Below the pieces are notes generated by a model. The model was not told the DNA's origin and did no database searches. It saw only the letters and a program-made list of their open reading frames with translations. 64,000 nt of DNA, from positions 1,488,001 through 1,552,000 of the forward strand of contig NZ_CP042464.1 in assembly GCF_015074785.1 (NCBI RefSeq). The letters run 5' to 3'. Position 1 is the stretch's first letter, and every line of letters begins with the position of its first letter. Both the position numbers and the translations under genes were made by a program. This DNA comes from Segatella copri (GTDB taxonomy: Bacteria > Bacteroidota > Bacteroidia > Bacteroidales > Bacteroidaceae). Shown here one piece after another: positions 1 through 8,168 of the stretch.

Positions 1-1
1 A

Positions 2-862
2 AGCGATGCTGTATTGGTTGCTGAGCATACCGGAGTTTATGGTGATACTCTCTTGAAGTGCTGCATGGATAGCAATGTGAAGATTGCCTTTGTGGGTGGA
101 TATGTCATCCATAGATACAGAGCTACCCCTGACCGTGCCAAGACGGATGTCCTGGATTGTGCACTGCTCAGAGATTTTGGAGAGAGATATCCTGATAAGC
201 TGAAATACAAGACGTTTCCAGAAGAGGCTCTATATGAGCTTCGTCAATTGGCACGCCACCGGGAAATGCTTGTAGAACAGCGTAAGCAGCTAATAACAGC
301 CGACAAGAGCGAGGATTGTCGTCCTATCAGAAGTCTTACCGTCAAGCGAAGCATGGACCGCATCAAAGAGATGTTGGACACGGAAATTGCAGAGACGGAA
401 AAAGAAATGTTGAAAGTCATAAATGGACATGAGAGCATTCGCCACAACTATGAGCTTGTTAAAAGTGTCGATGGAGTTGGGCTGATTACCGCAGTAGAAC
501 TATTGGTAAAAACAGAGAATTTCACAAAAATAACTACAGCGCGCCAATATGCTGCTTATGCAGGAACTGCGCCATACGAAAAATCATCGGGGAAAATGGA
601 CAAGGGAGCACATATATCCAAGATTGGTAATAGACGGTCAAAGACCTTGTTGTACATCTGCGCAGAAAGCGCCAGATTGCACAACAAGGAGATTAAACTG
701 TATTACGAGAGACGTACTTTAATAGATAAAAAGCCGCGTCATTATGTACTAAATGCCATAGCAAACAAGTTGCTAAGGATCATATTCACCCTCGTGGAAA
801 AAGGTGAATACTATGACGCAAACTTCATTAGGCAAGACCCAAGGGTCGTTAAATATAATTAA
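2..862 (+). CDS. IS110-family transposase, 5' end outside window
   Basis: The reading frame is open from base 2, so the N-terminus lies upstream of the window; the first in-window start-like codon (TTG at 14) is inside the protein. The N-terminal part shows the AEHTGVYG motif of the DEDD (RuvC-like) IS110 domain. The C-terminal half (from about SVDGVGLITAVELL to YAGTAPYEKSSGK) matches the Transposase_20 (IS116/IS110/IS902) domain, whose serine in the SSGK stretch is the family's expected catalytic serine. IS110 enzymes recombine DNA with a structured bridge RNA encoded in the element's non-coding end. The frame is intact to TAA at 860-862. The element's right end is somewhere between 863 and about 935, but no terminal repeat marks it, as is normal for IS110. 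Confidence 0.9.
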   Translation, partial: SDAVLVAEHTGVYGDTLLKCCMDSNVKIAFVGGYVIHRYRATPDRAKTDVLDCALLRDFGERYPDKLKYKTFPEEALYELRQLARHREMLVEQRKQLITADKSEDCRPIRSLTVKRSMDRIKEMLDTEIAETEKEMLKVINGHESIRHNYELVKSVDGVGLITAVELLVKTENFTKITTARQYAAYAGTAPYEKSSGKMDKGAHISKIGNRRSKTLLYICAESARLHNKEIKLYYERRTLIDKKPRHYVLNAIANKLLRIIFTLVEKGEYYDANFIRQDPRVVKYN

Positions 863-937
863 CGTTAAAAAATACGCTCAAAGCTTGCTCAATTAGAGTA
901 AAACAGGGCGTGTGGCGAAAAAATTCGAAAGTTCAGT

Positions 938-1013
938 CATTATTTCGCCTTATAATCATTATTCCTCCTTATACTCATTATTCCTCCTTATACTCATTAT
1001 TCCTCCCTATACT
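938..1013. repeat. Four 19-bp tandem repeats
   Basis: A unit of CATTATTCCTCCTTATACT starts at 938 (degenerate), 957, 976 and 995, with a period of exactly 19 bp. The last unit overlaps the 3' end and stop codon of the minus-strand lipoprotein gene, so part of the array is coding. It lies between the IS110 remnant and that gene. Confidence 0.85.
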
Positions 1014-2439
1014 CAAAGCATCCTGCGGCAGGCTGCTCTTTCTTTCTCGGCAAACCATCACGGTCGGTTGCAGGCAGGGTTTCGGCATCTGCCTTACCTA
1101 TTGCTGCCGACTTCTTGCGCAGATGGAAATCATACTTCAGATTGTCGGTGTCGAAAAGGCGGAAATGCTTCTCGGCAAACACCGTCGTATCCTTGATGTC
1201 CTCATAAACCACATGGGTGAACTTCAGACTGTCGTCCGTCTCCAGCTTCTCCGTGCGCAACACACAATGGTCGAAGAGGAAATTGAAGGCATCCTCCTCT
1301 TTCGGAGCCTCCCAGACCACCTCATCATCATGATAGCCCGTTACGAGCGAATTTTTCACCTCGAAACGAGGCAGCGGAGAGGCAAAACCGATGGCCGACT
1401 CGCGGCGCCCGTCAAACGGATAGAACTGGGCTATGGTGCAGCCGTTTACCTCAACATCGCCACCCTCAACATAGAGCGGATGTTTCAAGCAGTTGGTTAT
1501 CTGCGAGTTATAAATCTGCACCTTGGCAGAATCAACCCTCACACCGTAGCCCTGACTGTTATGAATCGTAGCGTTCTCGATGAGCAGTTTCTGTTTCGTA
1601 GCATCGCCCGCTTCTATCATCACAGCATCGTAGGCACTATGAATATCAGCAAACGAAATCCTGCAGTCATGAGCCGAAGACATCAGTCTGATTCCCTGCC
1701 ATTGTCCCGGTGTGCGGTCATAAGGCAGATAATCGAACATGTGGTCCAAGCGGTCGCCCCGCATCACCACTTCCCTGTCCTTTTCGCCCTCAATCTTCAG
1801 CGACCCGAACACCTGCAAGCCCGCATTCTCGTGGAAATAGAGTTGGGTGCCCGGAGCAATGGTCAGCGTAGCAGCCGAATCAACCCTGATGCCGCCATAA
1901 ACCACAACCGGCAGCGTGCTCTCCAGAAGCTTGTCTTCCTTCACCTCGAGCGAATTGAGTTTCATCGCATCCCATGAAAACGCCCTCAGGTTCACCTTCT
2001 GCTCCACGCCACTTTCCAGCGCAAACACCAGGTTGTCGCTCACCAGCTGCGGCTCTTCGCTGTTCTGCATCGCCGAAGTCAGTTCTACGAACACACGTAT
2101 GCTGTCACCCTTCCTGATCTCCACATTCTGCGTCTGGAATCCCGCTTCGGTGCCCAGATAAGAGCCGTCAACATTCACCCGGTAGCCCTTCTGGTTACCA
2201 TTTTCCAGACGCACCGACTGGCAGCGCAGAGCCTTGCCCGTACGGTTGTAAACCCAGAAGCTTCGGGTAGGCGTAGGCACATTCGAGAAGGTGGTGTCCA
2301 TCTTCAGCGTATCTACCGAAAACGAGAGCACATCTCCCCTCGACGTTGAGAAACTCTCATCGTCGGCACAACTGGCAAGCAGGGCGCTCATCGCCATCCC
2401 TACACCCATTATATACAAAAATCCCTTTTTCCGTTTCAT
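997..2439 (-). CDS. Predicted beta-helix outer-membrane lipoprotein, unknown function
   Basis: The protein has 480 residues. A basic N-terminus and hydrophobic stretch end in the lipobox LLASC (Cys at about residue 23), followed by ADDES, so it should be lipidated and exported; the acidic residues after Cys fit surface-exposed Bacteroidota lipoproteins. Residues about 170-400 contain repeated short beta-strand blocks with N/D/G turns (for example APGTQLYFHENAGLQVFGSLKIEG, LLIENATIHNSQGYGVRVDSAKVQIYNSQ, split here only for illustration of pattern), typical of right-handed parallel beta-helix (pectate-lyase-like) folds. No catalytic residues can be assigned. It stands alone, head-to-tail with the lrgB-like gene 42 bp away. 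It could be a surface polysaccharide- or protein-binding factor; that is a guess. Confidence 0.75.
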   Translation of the reverse strand: MKRKKGFLYIMGVGMAMSALLASCADDESFSTSRGDVLSFSVDTLKMDTTFSNVPTPTRSFWVYNRTGKALRCQSVRLENGNQKGYRVNVDGSYLGTEAGFQTQNVEIRKGDSIRVFVELTSAMQNSEEPQLVSDNLVFALESGVEQKVNLRAFSWDAMKLNSLEVKEDKLLESTLPVVVYGGIRVDSAATLTIAPGTQLYFHENAGLQVFGSLKIEGEKDREVVMRGDRLDHMFDYLPYDRTPGQWQGIRLMSSAHDCRISFADIHSAYDAVMIEAGDATKQKLLIENATIHNSQGYGVRVDSAKVQIYNSQITNCLKHPLYVEGGDVEVNGCTIAQFYPFDGRRESAIGFASPLPRFEVKNSLVTGYHDDEVVWEAPKEEDAFNFLFDHCVLRTEKLETDDSLKFTHVVYEDIKDTTVFAEKHFRLFDTDNLKYDFHLRKKSAAIGKADAETLPATDRDGLPRKKEQPAAGCFEYREE

Positions 2440-2481
2440 ATCTATAAAAACGGAAAAAGGGAAATATTATTGTATCAGATT

Positions 2482-3174
2482 CTACATAAACAGAGCAAAG
2501 ATGGATGAGCCAACAACCGTCATCACACCGCAAACCACGATGCTCAGACTGCTCATGGCTCCCTCTATGGTACCCATTTCCATCGCCTTTGCCGTACCCA
2601 GCGCATGGGCAGAACAGCCGATGGCGATACCTTTGGCAATAGGCTCCTTGATGGAGAGAAGCTTCAGGAACTTCTCGGCAAAGATGTTGCCCAGCACACC
2701 CGTTACGATGATGACAACCACCGAAACCGAAACATGACCGCCCAACTCCTCAGAAACGCCGATACCGATGGCGGTAGTGATGCTCTTAGGCAGGAAGGTA
2801 ACGTAGGACGCATGGTCGAAATGGAAGATGAGGGCGAGAATGAGCACGGAGCAGAGACTCGCCAGCACGCCCGAAACGATGCCTATCAGCACAGCCCGAT
2901 AATTCTTCTTCAGAAGCTCAACCTGCTGATAAAGCGGCACAGCCAGACAGATGGTGGCTGGTGTGAGCAGATAGCTGATACTGTTGGCGCCCGCCGAATA
3001 GGTTTTGTAATCTACGCCCGTCAGCAGGAGCGTGATGATGACGAGGATGATGGAGATGAGCAGCGGGTTCATCAGCGACCATCCCGTCTTCAGCTTCAGC
3101 AGCATGCCTATGCCGTAGGCAGCCAGACTGATGAGAACGCCGAAGAAAACCGAATCCTGGAACAACTGGTTCAT
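2482..3174 (-). CDS. lrgB: LrgB-like inner-membrane protein
   Basis: The 230-residue product is highly hydrophobic with about seven predicted membrane segments and matches the LrgB/CidB family throughout, including the conserved PKSITTAIGIGVSEELGG and GIAIGCSAHALGTAKA stretches. Family members work with LrgA/CidA proteins in export of small metabolites such as pyruvate or glycolate and in control of murein hydrolase activity. The start MNQLFQD at 3174 is chosen over an upstream in-frame start at 3279 because it overlaps the stop of the lrgA-like gene by the usual ATGA arrangement, and the extra 35 residues are hydrophilic and unlike the family. It is the second gene of a two-gene operon. Confidence 0.9.
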   Translation of the reverse strand: MNQLFQDSVFFGVLISLAAYGIGMLLKLKTGWSLMNPLLISIILVIITLLLTGVDYKTYSAGANSISYLLTPATICLAVPLYQQVELLKKNYRAVLIGIVSGVLASLCSVLILALIFHFDHASYVTFLPKSITTAIGIGVSEELGGHVSVSVVVIIVTGVLGNIFAEKFLKLLSIKEPIAKGIAIGCSAHALGTAKAMEMGTIEGAMSSLSIVVCGVMTVVGSSIFALFM

Positions 3175-3530
3175 TTTTTCGCCTCCTTTCCTTTTCTGAT
3201 TACCAACTGCGTAATCCAGCCCGAAGCACCCATCACGACGAAGGTGCTGACCACCGTAACTACGATATACTGGAACCATGCATTACCGATATCCTGATAA
3301 GAATCAATCAGTCCTACGGCAGCCGGAATAAACATCACGGGCATGATGGCAATGAGGAAACTGCTGGTTTCGCGGATATGCTTCACCTTGATCAGTTTTG
3401 TTTCCAGCGCAAGGAAGAGCAGGATGATGCCATAGATGCTTGCCGGAATAGGCAATGGCAGCAAAAAATGGAGCAATTCTCCAGCAAAGGAGAACGCTAT
3501 GATTATCAAAAATTGAATTAAAAACTTCAT
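3171..3530 (-). CDS. lrgA: LrgA/CidA-family holin-like protein
   Basis: The 119-residue protein has four predicted membrane helices and the family signature PLPIPASIYGIILLF near residues 24-38, which identifies it as LrgA/CidA (holin-like). It is the first gene of an operon with the LrgB-like protein, overlapping it by four bases, so the two are probably translationally coupled and act as one membrane system. In characterised bacteria the pair responds to overflow metabolism and affects autolysis; the role here is inferred from family only. Confidence 0.9.
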   Translation of the reverse strand: MKFLIQFLIIIAFSFAGELLHFLLPLPIPASIYGIILLFLALETKLIKVKHIRETSSFLIAIMPVMFIPAAVGLIDSYQDIGNAWFQYIVVTVVSTFVVMGASGWITQLVIRKGKEAKK

Positions 3531-3547
3531 GTTGATCTACTTTAAAT

Positions 3548-4114
3548 TTATATCAAGCTAACATACTGCTCAATGAGGCTTGCCGTCTCTTCTACGCCCA
3601 GGCGCACAGTATCCAGGCAGATGTCGTAATCATCGGCATTTCCCCAGGTAAGGTCTGTATAATACTTATGATAAGCCACTCTGCAATCCTCGGTGTGCTC
3701 TACAAACTCCTCAGCCTCATCATACGAAAGTCCCTGTTCTTCCTGAATATCCTTGATGCGAGCCTCCAGATTGCCGCTCAGGAAAACAGAAATCAGGTCT
3801 TTGCGCTCGCGGAAGATATAGTTGCCGCAACGGCCGATGATGATACAGTCTTCATCGCCTATCATATCGGCAAGTGTATGGAGCGGTTTTTCTGTCAGCG
3901 CCCTCTGCGTTTCGCCAAGCGACGACATCGAGAAGAGCAGTTCATCTACCGGCCGCTCATCGAAGAAAGCCTCCATCTCGTCGAGCACTCCTCTCTGTTC
4001 AGCCATTTCCATCAAATTTTTACGGGTATAAAAAGGAATACCATACTTTTCGGCGAGCAGCTTGCCCACGCGAATAGCGCCACATCCACACTGGCGCGCT
4101 ATCGTAATAATCAT
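3548..4114 (-). CDS. Cytidylate kinase-like family protein
   Basis: The 188-residue protein begins MIITIARQCGCGAIRVGKLLA, where a glycine-rich loop at the extreme N-terminus corresponds to the P-loop of the cytidylate kinase-like (Cytidylate_kin2) family. The D-x-C-I-I-I-G-R-C-G motif near residue 90 and the C-terminal DYDICLDT segment are also typical. The P-loop lacks the classical GKS/T, as is usual in this family, so activity as a nucleoside monophosphate kinase is uncertain. Such proteins are common single genes in Bacteroidota and Firmicutes. It ends 17 bp upstream of the lrgA start on the same strand and may be cotranscribed with it. Confidence 0.8.
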   Translation of the reverse strand: MIITIARQCGCGAIRVGKLLAEKYGIPFYTRKNLMEMAEQRGVLDEMEAFFDERPVDELLFSMSSLGETQRALTEKPLHTLADMIGDEDCIIIGRCGNYIFRERKDLISVFLSGNLEARIKDIQEEQGLSYDEAEEFVEHTEDCRVAYHKYYTDLTWGNADDYDICLDTVRLGVEETASLIEQYVSLI

Positions 4115-4199
4115 GATTCTATAAAATTAAAACGTATATAATAATTACTCAGTTGCGTTATCCCCCTCCAGCCCATCCAGGGCGGGAGTTTTATATAGC

Positions 4200-4231
4200 A
4201 AAAAAGCTAAGAAGATTTGACTCTTCTTAGC
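4200..4231 (-). terminator. Rho-independent terminator after the tRNA-Pro pair
   Basis: Ten-base arms GCTAAGAAGA (4206-4215 complement) and TCTTCTTAGC (4222-4231) pair perfectly with a six-base loop. Read on the minus strand they are followed by six Ts (4200-4205). It ends the leftward tRNA transcript. Confidence 0.85.
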
Positions 4232-4240
4232 TTTCTTGTG

Positions 4241-4314
4241 TCGGGGCGACAGGATTCGAACCTGCGACCACCTGTTCCCAAAACAGGAGCGCTACCGGGC
4301 TGCGCTACACCCCG
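4241..4314 (-). tRNA. tRNA-Pro(TGG)
   Basis: A cloverleaf folds on the minus strand: acceptor CGGGGTG pairs with CGCCCCG, the anticodon stem CCTGT/ACAGG encloses the loop TTTGGGA with anticodon TGG, and the T-loop is GTTCGAATC. It is 74 nt including the discriminator base; CCA is not encoded. It is identical in sequence to the copy at 4352-4425. Confidence 0.95.
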
Positions 4315-4351
4315 CTTGTGCTTTGCTAAAGGTTTGAGTGAGAGAAAATAG

Positions 4352-4425
4352 TCGGGGCGACAGGATTCGAACCTGCGACCACCTGTTCCCAAAACAGGAG
4401 CGCTACCGGGCTGCGCTACACCCCG
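4352..4425 (-). tRNA. tRNA-Pro(TGG), second identical copy
   Basis: This repeats the 74-nt tRNA-Pro(TGG) cloverleaf found at 4241-4314 with no difference. The two are separated by 37 bp and presumably come from one transcript, this one being promoter-proximal. Confidence 0.95.
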
Positions 4426-4487
4426 CTTACTCATCTCTACGATACCTCTTAAGCATTGCTTTAAGCATCATTTCTGAATTGCGAGTG

Positions 4488-4518
4488 CAAAGGTACTACA
4501 TTTTTTCGATTCCACCAA
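4488..4518 (-). promoter_or_regulatory. Promoter of the tRNA-Pro operon
   Basis: On the minus strand TACCTTTG (4488-4495) matches the Bacteroidota -7 box TAnnTTTG, and TTG (4516-4518) lies 20 bp upstream at -33. Confidence 0.7.
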
Positions 4519-4581
4519 ATTTTTCCCTAACTTTTTTCAAAAAAACATGCATTTTAATGCAAAATGGCTGGGAAACAGGCA

Positions 4582-4617
4582 AAAAAACAAGGGCAACCCC
4601 TATCCGGAATTGCCCTT
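4582..4617 (-). terminator. Terminator of spt
   Basis: AAGGGCAA and TTGCCCTT (4589-4596 and 4610-4617) form an 8-bp stem with a 13-nt loop, followed on the minus strand by a T-rich run (4582-4588). It lies about 75 bp after the spt stop codon. Confidence 0.7.
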
Positions 4618-4692
4618 ATACCTTATTATATATATAGTAGCGGCAAAGAACCGCAACCATACTTGCTGAACTTTTAAATCAGAAATCTGATT

Positions 4693-5883
4693 TTACTTGA
4701 TGATTCCCTCTTCTACGAAAATCTTCTTCAAGATCTGGACAGCCTGCTCAACCTGCTCTCTTGTGTGAGTAGCCATGAGAGCGAAACGTACCAATGTATC
4801 CTGAGGAGCACAAGCTGGAGGAATAACAGGGTTGATGAACACACCTGCATCGTAAGCCATCTTGGTAACAACGAATGTCTTCTCAGCATCGCGTACGTAG
4901 AGAGGAATGATAGGACTCTCTGTCTCGCCAATCTCGAAACCTTCCTCGCGGAAACGCTTCAAGGCATAGTTGGTTACATCCCAGAGATTCTCGAAACGCT
5001 CTGGCTCATTCTGAATGATGTGGAGAGCCTCAAGAGCTGCTGCTGTGGCAGCTGGAGTGTTAGAGGCGCTGAAGATGTAAGTACGGCAGTTGTGACGGAG
5101 GAAGTTGATAGTATCCTTGTCTGATGCGATGAAACCGCCGATAGAAGCCAGACTCTTGGAGAATGTACCCATGATGAGGTCTACCTCGTCGGTCAGACCG
5201 AAGTGGTCGCATACACCACGACCCTGCTTGCCGAATACGCCAAGACCATGAGCCTCGTCTACCATGATAGAGCAGTTGTACTTATGCTTGAGCTTTACAA
5301 TCTCAGGCAAGTTAGCCAGGTCACCCTCCATAGAGAACACACCGTCAACAACGATAAGCTTGATAGCCTCCTGAGGGAGCTTAGAGAGCACGCGCTCCAA
5401 ATCTTCCATATCGTTGTGCTTGTAGTGGAGCTGGGTAGCGAATGAGAGGCGGCGGCCATCTACGATACTTGCGTGGTCGCGGTCATCGCAGATAATATAG
5501 TCGTTACGACCTACTACGCAAGCCAAGACACCCTGGTTAACAGAGAATCCTGTAGAGAAACACAAAGTTTCATCCTTGCCCATAAACTCAGCAAGCTCCT
5601 TTTCGAGCTGCACGTGCAAATCGAGCGTACCATTGAGGAAACGGCTTCCTGCACAACCAGAACCATACTTGTCGAGCGCAGCCTTAGCTGCATCAATAAC
5701 ACGCTGGTCGTTAGTCAAACCCTGATAAGCATTAGAACCGAACATCAGAATCTTATGACCATCGATGTCGGTTACCTCTGTCATCTGCTTACTTGTGATC
5801 TCGCGGAAATATGGATACACACCGGCAGCCATATACTTCTGAGGTTCACGATAATTCTTGTATCTTTCTTGTAATTGTCCCAT
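4693..5883 (-). CDS. spt: Serine palmitoyltransferase
   Basis: The 396-residue protein belongs to the alpha-oxoamine synthase branch of PLP enzymes. It shows DHAS with His137, VDEAHGLGVFG with Asp209 and His212, and FSKSLASIGG with the PLP-binding Lys243. It would condense L-serine with a long-chain acyl-CoA to make 3-ketodihydrosphingosine, the committed step of sphingolipid synthesis, which is characteristic of Bacteroidota. Length and motif spacing fit Spt better than KBL or BioF, although 2-amino-3-ketobutyrate ligase is the nearest alternative. A TATCTTTG -7 box lies at 5938-5945 on the minus strand without a clear -33. The gene is divergent from a diacylglycerol-kinase-family gene, which suggests a shared lipid context. 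Confidence 0.85.
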   Translation of the reverse strand: MGQLQERYKNYREPQKYMAAGVYPYFREITSKQMTEVTDIDGHKILMFGSNAYQGLTNDQRVIDAAKAALDKYGSGCAGSRFLNGTLDLHVQLEKELAEFMGKDETLCFSTGFSVNQGVLACVVGRNDYIICDDRDHASIVDGRRLSFATQLHYKHNDMEDLERVLSKLPQEAIKLIVVDGVFSMEGDLANLPEIVKLKHKYNCSIMVDEAHGLGVFGKQGRGVCDHFGLTDEVDLIMGTFSKSLASIGGFIASDKDTINFLRHNCRTYIFSASNTPAATAAALEALHIIQNEPERFENLWDVTNYALKRFREEGFEIGETESPIIPLYVRDAEKTFVVTKMAYDAGVFINPVIPPACAPQDTLVRFALMATHTREQVEQAVQILKKIFVEEGIIK

Positions 5884-6016
5884 TATTAATAGGTGTACTT
5901 TATTATCTTTTTTTATACTTTTCTAACTTTCAGGGTGCAAAGATACAAAAAAGAACTCAATAAACGGCTTTTTTTATAAGAAAGTTTACTTTTATAGTTT
6001 TTTTAATCGATATTTC

Positions 6017-6046
6017 TTGTTATTTTGGGTATTTTTATTACTTTTG
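6017..6046 (+). promoter_or_regulatory. Promoter of the lipid kinase gene
   Basis: TTG (6017-6019) and TACTTTTG (6039-6046) are separated by 19 bp, a good Bacteroidota promoter, 32 bp before the start codon. Confidence 0.7.
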
Positions 6047-6078
6047 CAGCCTAAATTTTACAAACTCTTGACTATATA

Positions 6079-7119
6079 ATGAAGAAAAAGATACTTTTCA
6101 TCATGAATCCGATTTCAGGAACAGCCAGCAAGGCGGCAGTTCCGAGTCTGATAGATTCTGTTTTGGACAAAGAGCTTTTTGAGTACGAGATAAGAATGAC
6201 TGAAAGAGCTGGGCACGCTTCGGAAATTGCTACCGAAGCGAAGAACAACCATGTAGATGTGGTTGTGGCGGTTGGTGGTGACGGCACCGTCAACGAGGTA
6301 GCCCGCTCGCTGGTTCACTCCGATACTGCCCTCGGCATTCTGCCTTGCGGTTCGGGCAACGGATTGGCAAGACATCTGCTGCTCCCAATGAACCTGAAGA
6401 AATGCATAGAGGTCATCAACCAATGCCAGATTAGAGATTTGGATTATGGTGTCATCAACGACCACCCGTTCTTCTGCACCTGCGGCATGGGCTTTGACGC
6501 TTTCGTCAGCATGAAGTTTGCCGAGAGCGGCAAGCGTGGTCCTATCACTTATGCTGAAAATATCCTGCGCGAGGGATTGAAGTATAAGCCTGAGACTTAC
6601 ACGCTGGAGGACGAGACGGGCACCAAGCAGTATAAGGCGTTCCTCATTTCCTGTGCCAACGCATCTCAGTATGGCAACAATGCCTATATTGCCCCTCAAG
6701 CATCCATGAGCGACGGTCTGATGGATGTCGTCATCATGGAACCGTTCGATGTTATCGAGGCGCCTCAGGTAAGTTTCGACATGTTCAACAAGACGTTGGA
6801 CAAGAACTCGAAGATCAAGTCGTTCCGCTGCAAGAAGCTCCATATCACCCGCAGTCAGCCAGGCGTAATCCATTATGATGGCGACCCTGTGATGACGGGG
6901 GCAGAGATTGATGTTCACCTGGAAGAAAAGGGAATCAAGATGCTGGTGAACCCATTTGCGAACAAGAACGACCGCAAGCCGAACATGTTTCAGTCTGCCT
7001 TTGCCGATTTCTTCAACGACATCAATGCCGTGCGCGATGATATTCATAAAGACATCCAGCGCCAGAGCAAAAGAGTAGAAGCTATCAGCAAACTGGTACA
7101 GAAGAAGCTGAACCTTTAA
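6079..7119 (+). CDS. Diacylglycerol/sphingoid lipid kinase family protein
   Basis: The 346-residue protein starts with the strand MKKKILFIMNPISG and carries the nucleotide-binding GGDGT motif at residues 66-70, followed by GILPCGSGNGLARHL. These define the DAGK catalytic domain family (YegS, DgkB, sphingosine kinases). It is expected to phosphorylate a lipid head hydroxyl at the cytoplasmic face of the membrane. The family does not fix the substrate; its position divergent from spt makes a sphingoid base or ceramide a reasonable candidate besides diacylglycerol. About 50 C-terminal residues (FADFFNDINAVRDDIHKDIQ onward) extend beyond the usual domain as an amphipathic helical tail. Confidence 0.85.
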   Translation: MKKKILFIMNPISGTASKAAVPSLIDSVLDKELFEYEIRMTERAGHASEIATEAKNNHVDVVVAVGGDGTVNEVARSLVHSDTALGILPCGSGNGLARHLLLPMNLKKCIEVINQCQIRDLDYGVINDHPFFCTCGMGFDAFVSMKFAESGKRGPITYAENILREGLKYKPETYTLEDETGTKQYKAFLISCANASQYGNNAYIAPQASMSDGLMDVVIMEPFDVIEAPQVSFDMFNKTLDKNSKIKSFRCKKLHITRSQPGVIHYDGDPVMTGAEIDVHLEEKGIKMLVNPFANKNDRKPNMFQSAFADFFNDINAVRDDIHKDIQRQSKRVEAISKLVQKKLNL

Positions 7120-7121
7120 GG

Positions 7122-7200
7122 GAATGTTGAGTGTTGAATGTTGAGTGTTGAATTTAGAGGGAGTGTTCATTCAACATTCAACACTCAACATTCAACATTC
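7122..7200. repeat. Heptamer palindrome, TTCAACA type
   Basis: Two 32-base arms (7122-7153 and 7169-7200), each made of variations on a 7-base word (TTGAATG/TTGAGTG and its complement), form an imperfect inverted repeat with a 15-base loop. It fills the gap between two convergent genes and may act as a bidirectional terminator. The same word recurs at 35393-35430. Confidence 0.8.
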
Positions 7201-7201
7201 C

Positions 7202-7942
7202 TCAAAGGTAGAATTCTTCCGTTATTTTCCTATACCATTCCGAGCGGTTTCCCTGCGAATCCATCATCGTTTCAACACACTCTTCATAAGGCGAAATGCG
7301 ATGCTTGGCAAAACTCAGCATAAAGCGCTTTGGCTGCTTGCGTTCCACCGTCTTTACACCACACTTCCGTATAAGATAAAAACCTAATATACAAGACTCT
7401 GCAACAAACTGCTCCACTACTTCTACGGGAACAATAGCAGAGAAAATGCCGTCATCAGAAAGCAACCGTTTTACACCCGCAAACAAATCGCGGAACGGAA
7501 GACTGTCCGTATGTCTCGCCATCGTTCTCTTACTGTCCGGATTTTTCAAACTATCTACAAAGAACGGAGGATTGCTCACTATCGCATCAAAAACACCGGC
7601 AGCCTTCAAACTTTCAGCAGTTTCCAAAGCCTCAGCAGTTTTCGAAGTTCCCCCGAAATCCTGCAGTCTGCAGCATTCTATTTCCACCCTGTCGCGAAAC
7701 GGACTTGCCATCACATTCTCCCTCGCCTGTCCGCAGGCATCAGCATCCATATCAATCCCTACGACCTCAGCTTCAGGAAAACGCTGCGCCATCATGAGCG
7801 AAATCAGTCCCGTTCCGGAGCCAATGTCCAGAATCCGCCTGCCACCTTGCGCCCATGCACCCAGCAAAACGCCGTCAGTTCCCACCTTCATGGCACAACG
7901 GTCTTGCTCTATCTCAAACTGTTTAAATCGAAAATTACCCAT
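7202..7942 (-). CDS. trmN6: tRNA1(Val) A37 N6-methyltransferase
   Basis: The 246-residue protein is a class I SAM-dependent methyltransferase with motif I ILDIGSGTGLI, an acidic VVGIDMD strand end and the N6-adenine signature NPPFF. The N-terminal FRFKQFEIEQDRCAMKVGTDGVLLGAW is diagnostic of TrmN6 (YfiC), which methylates A37 of tRNA1(Val). About 15 residues between NVMAS and FDAIVSNPPFF (a run rich in T/A/E) are longer than in enterobacterial members. It is convergent with the lipid kinase gene. Confidence 0.9.
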   Translation of the reverse strand: MGNFRFKQFEIEQDRCAMKVGTDGVLLGAWAQGGRRILDIGSGTGLISLMMAQRFPEAEVVGIDMDADACGQARENVMASPFRDRVEIECCRLQDFGGTSKTAEALETAESLKAAGVFDAIVSNPPFFVDSLKNPDSKRTMARHTDSLPFRDLFAGVKRLLSDDGIFSAIVPVEVVEQFVAESCILGFYLIRKCGVKTVERKQPKRFMLSFAKHRISPYEECVETMMDSQGNRSEWYRKITEEFYL

Positions 7943-8168
7943 AAATTCTTCTGTCTCTTTACAGAAGAAAACGAAGCCGCCGCCGATTTATTTTATCGCA
8001 AACAGCAGAAATTGCCACTTCCACCTGCAAAAGCAGCTGCTTACATCTATAAAAACGGGTACTAATATATAGAAAAAGCAATTTTATTATTAAATAATCT
8101 ATCATCTTCCACGATATTTCACAAAAAATGAGTACCTTTGCACGGAAAATAGAAATCATAACAAAAAA

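Noticed and set aside
863..996. Bridge RNA of the IS110 element
   Set aside because: Only the region after the transposase is in the window and no clear structured RNA could be identified; in many IS110 elements it lies upstream, outside this window.
910..1977. 355-codon plus-strand frame
   Set aside because: It lies opposite the lipoprotein gene, shows no domain, and begins in tandem repeats; the minus-strand frame has a lipobox and coherent fold pattern.
4207..4637. Open frames on both strands across the tRNA-Pro pair, including one with a repeated RGVAQPGSAPVLGTGG peptide
   Set aside because: They are translations of the two tRNA genes; the peptide is a well-known false protein produced from tRNA-Pro sequence.
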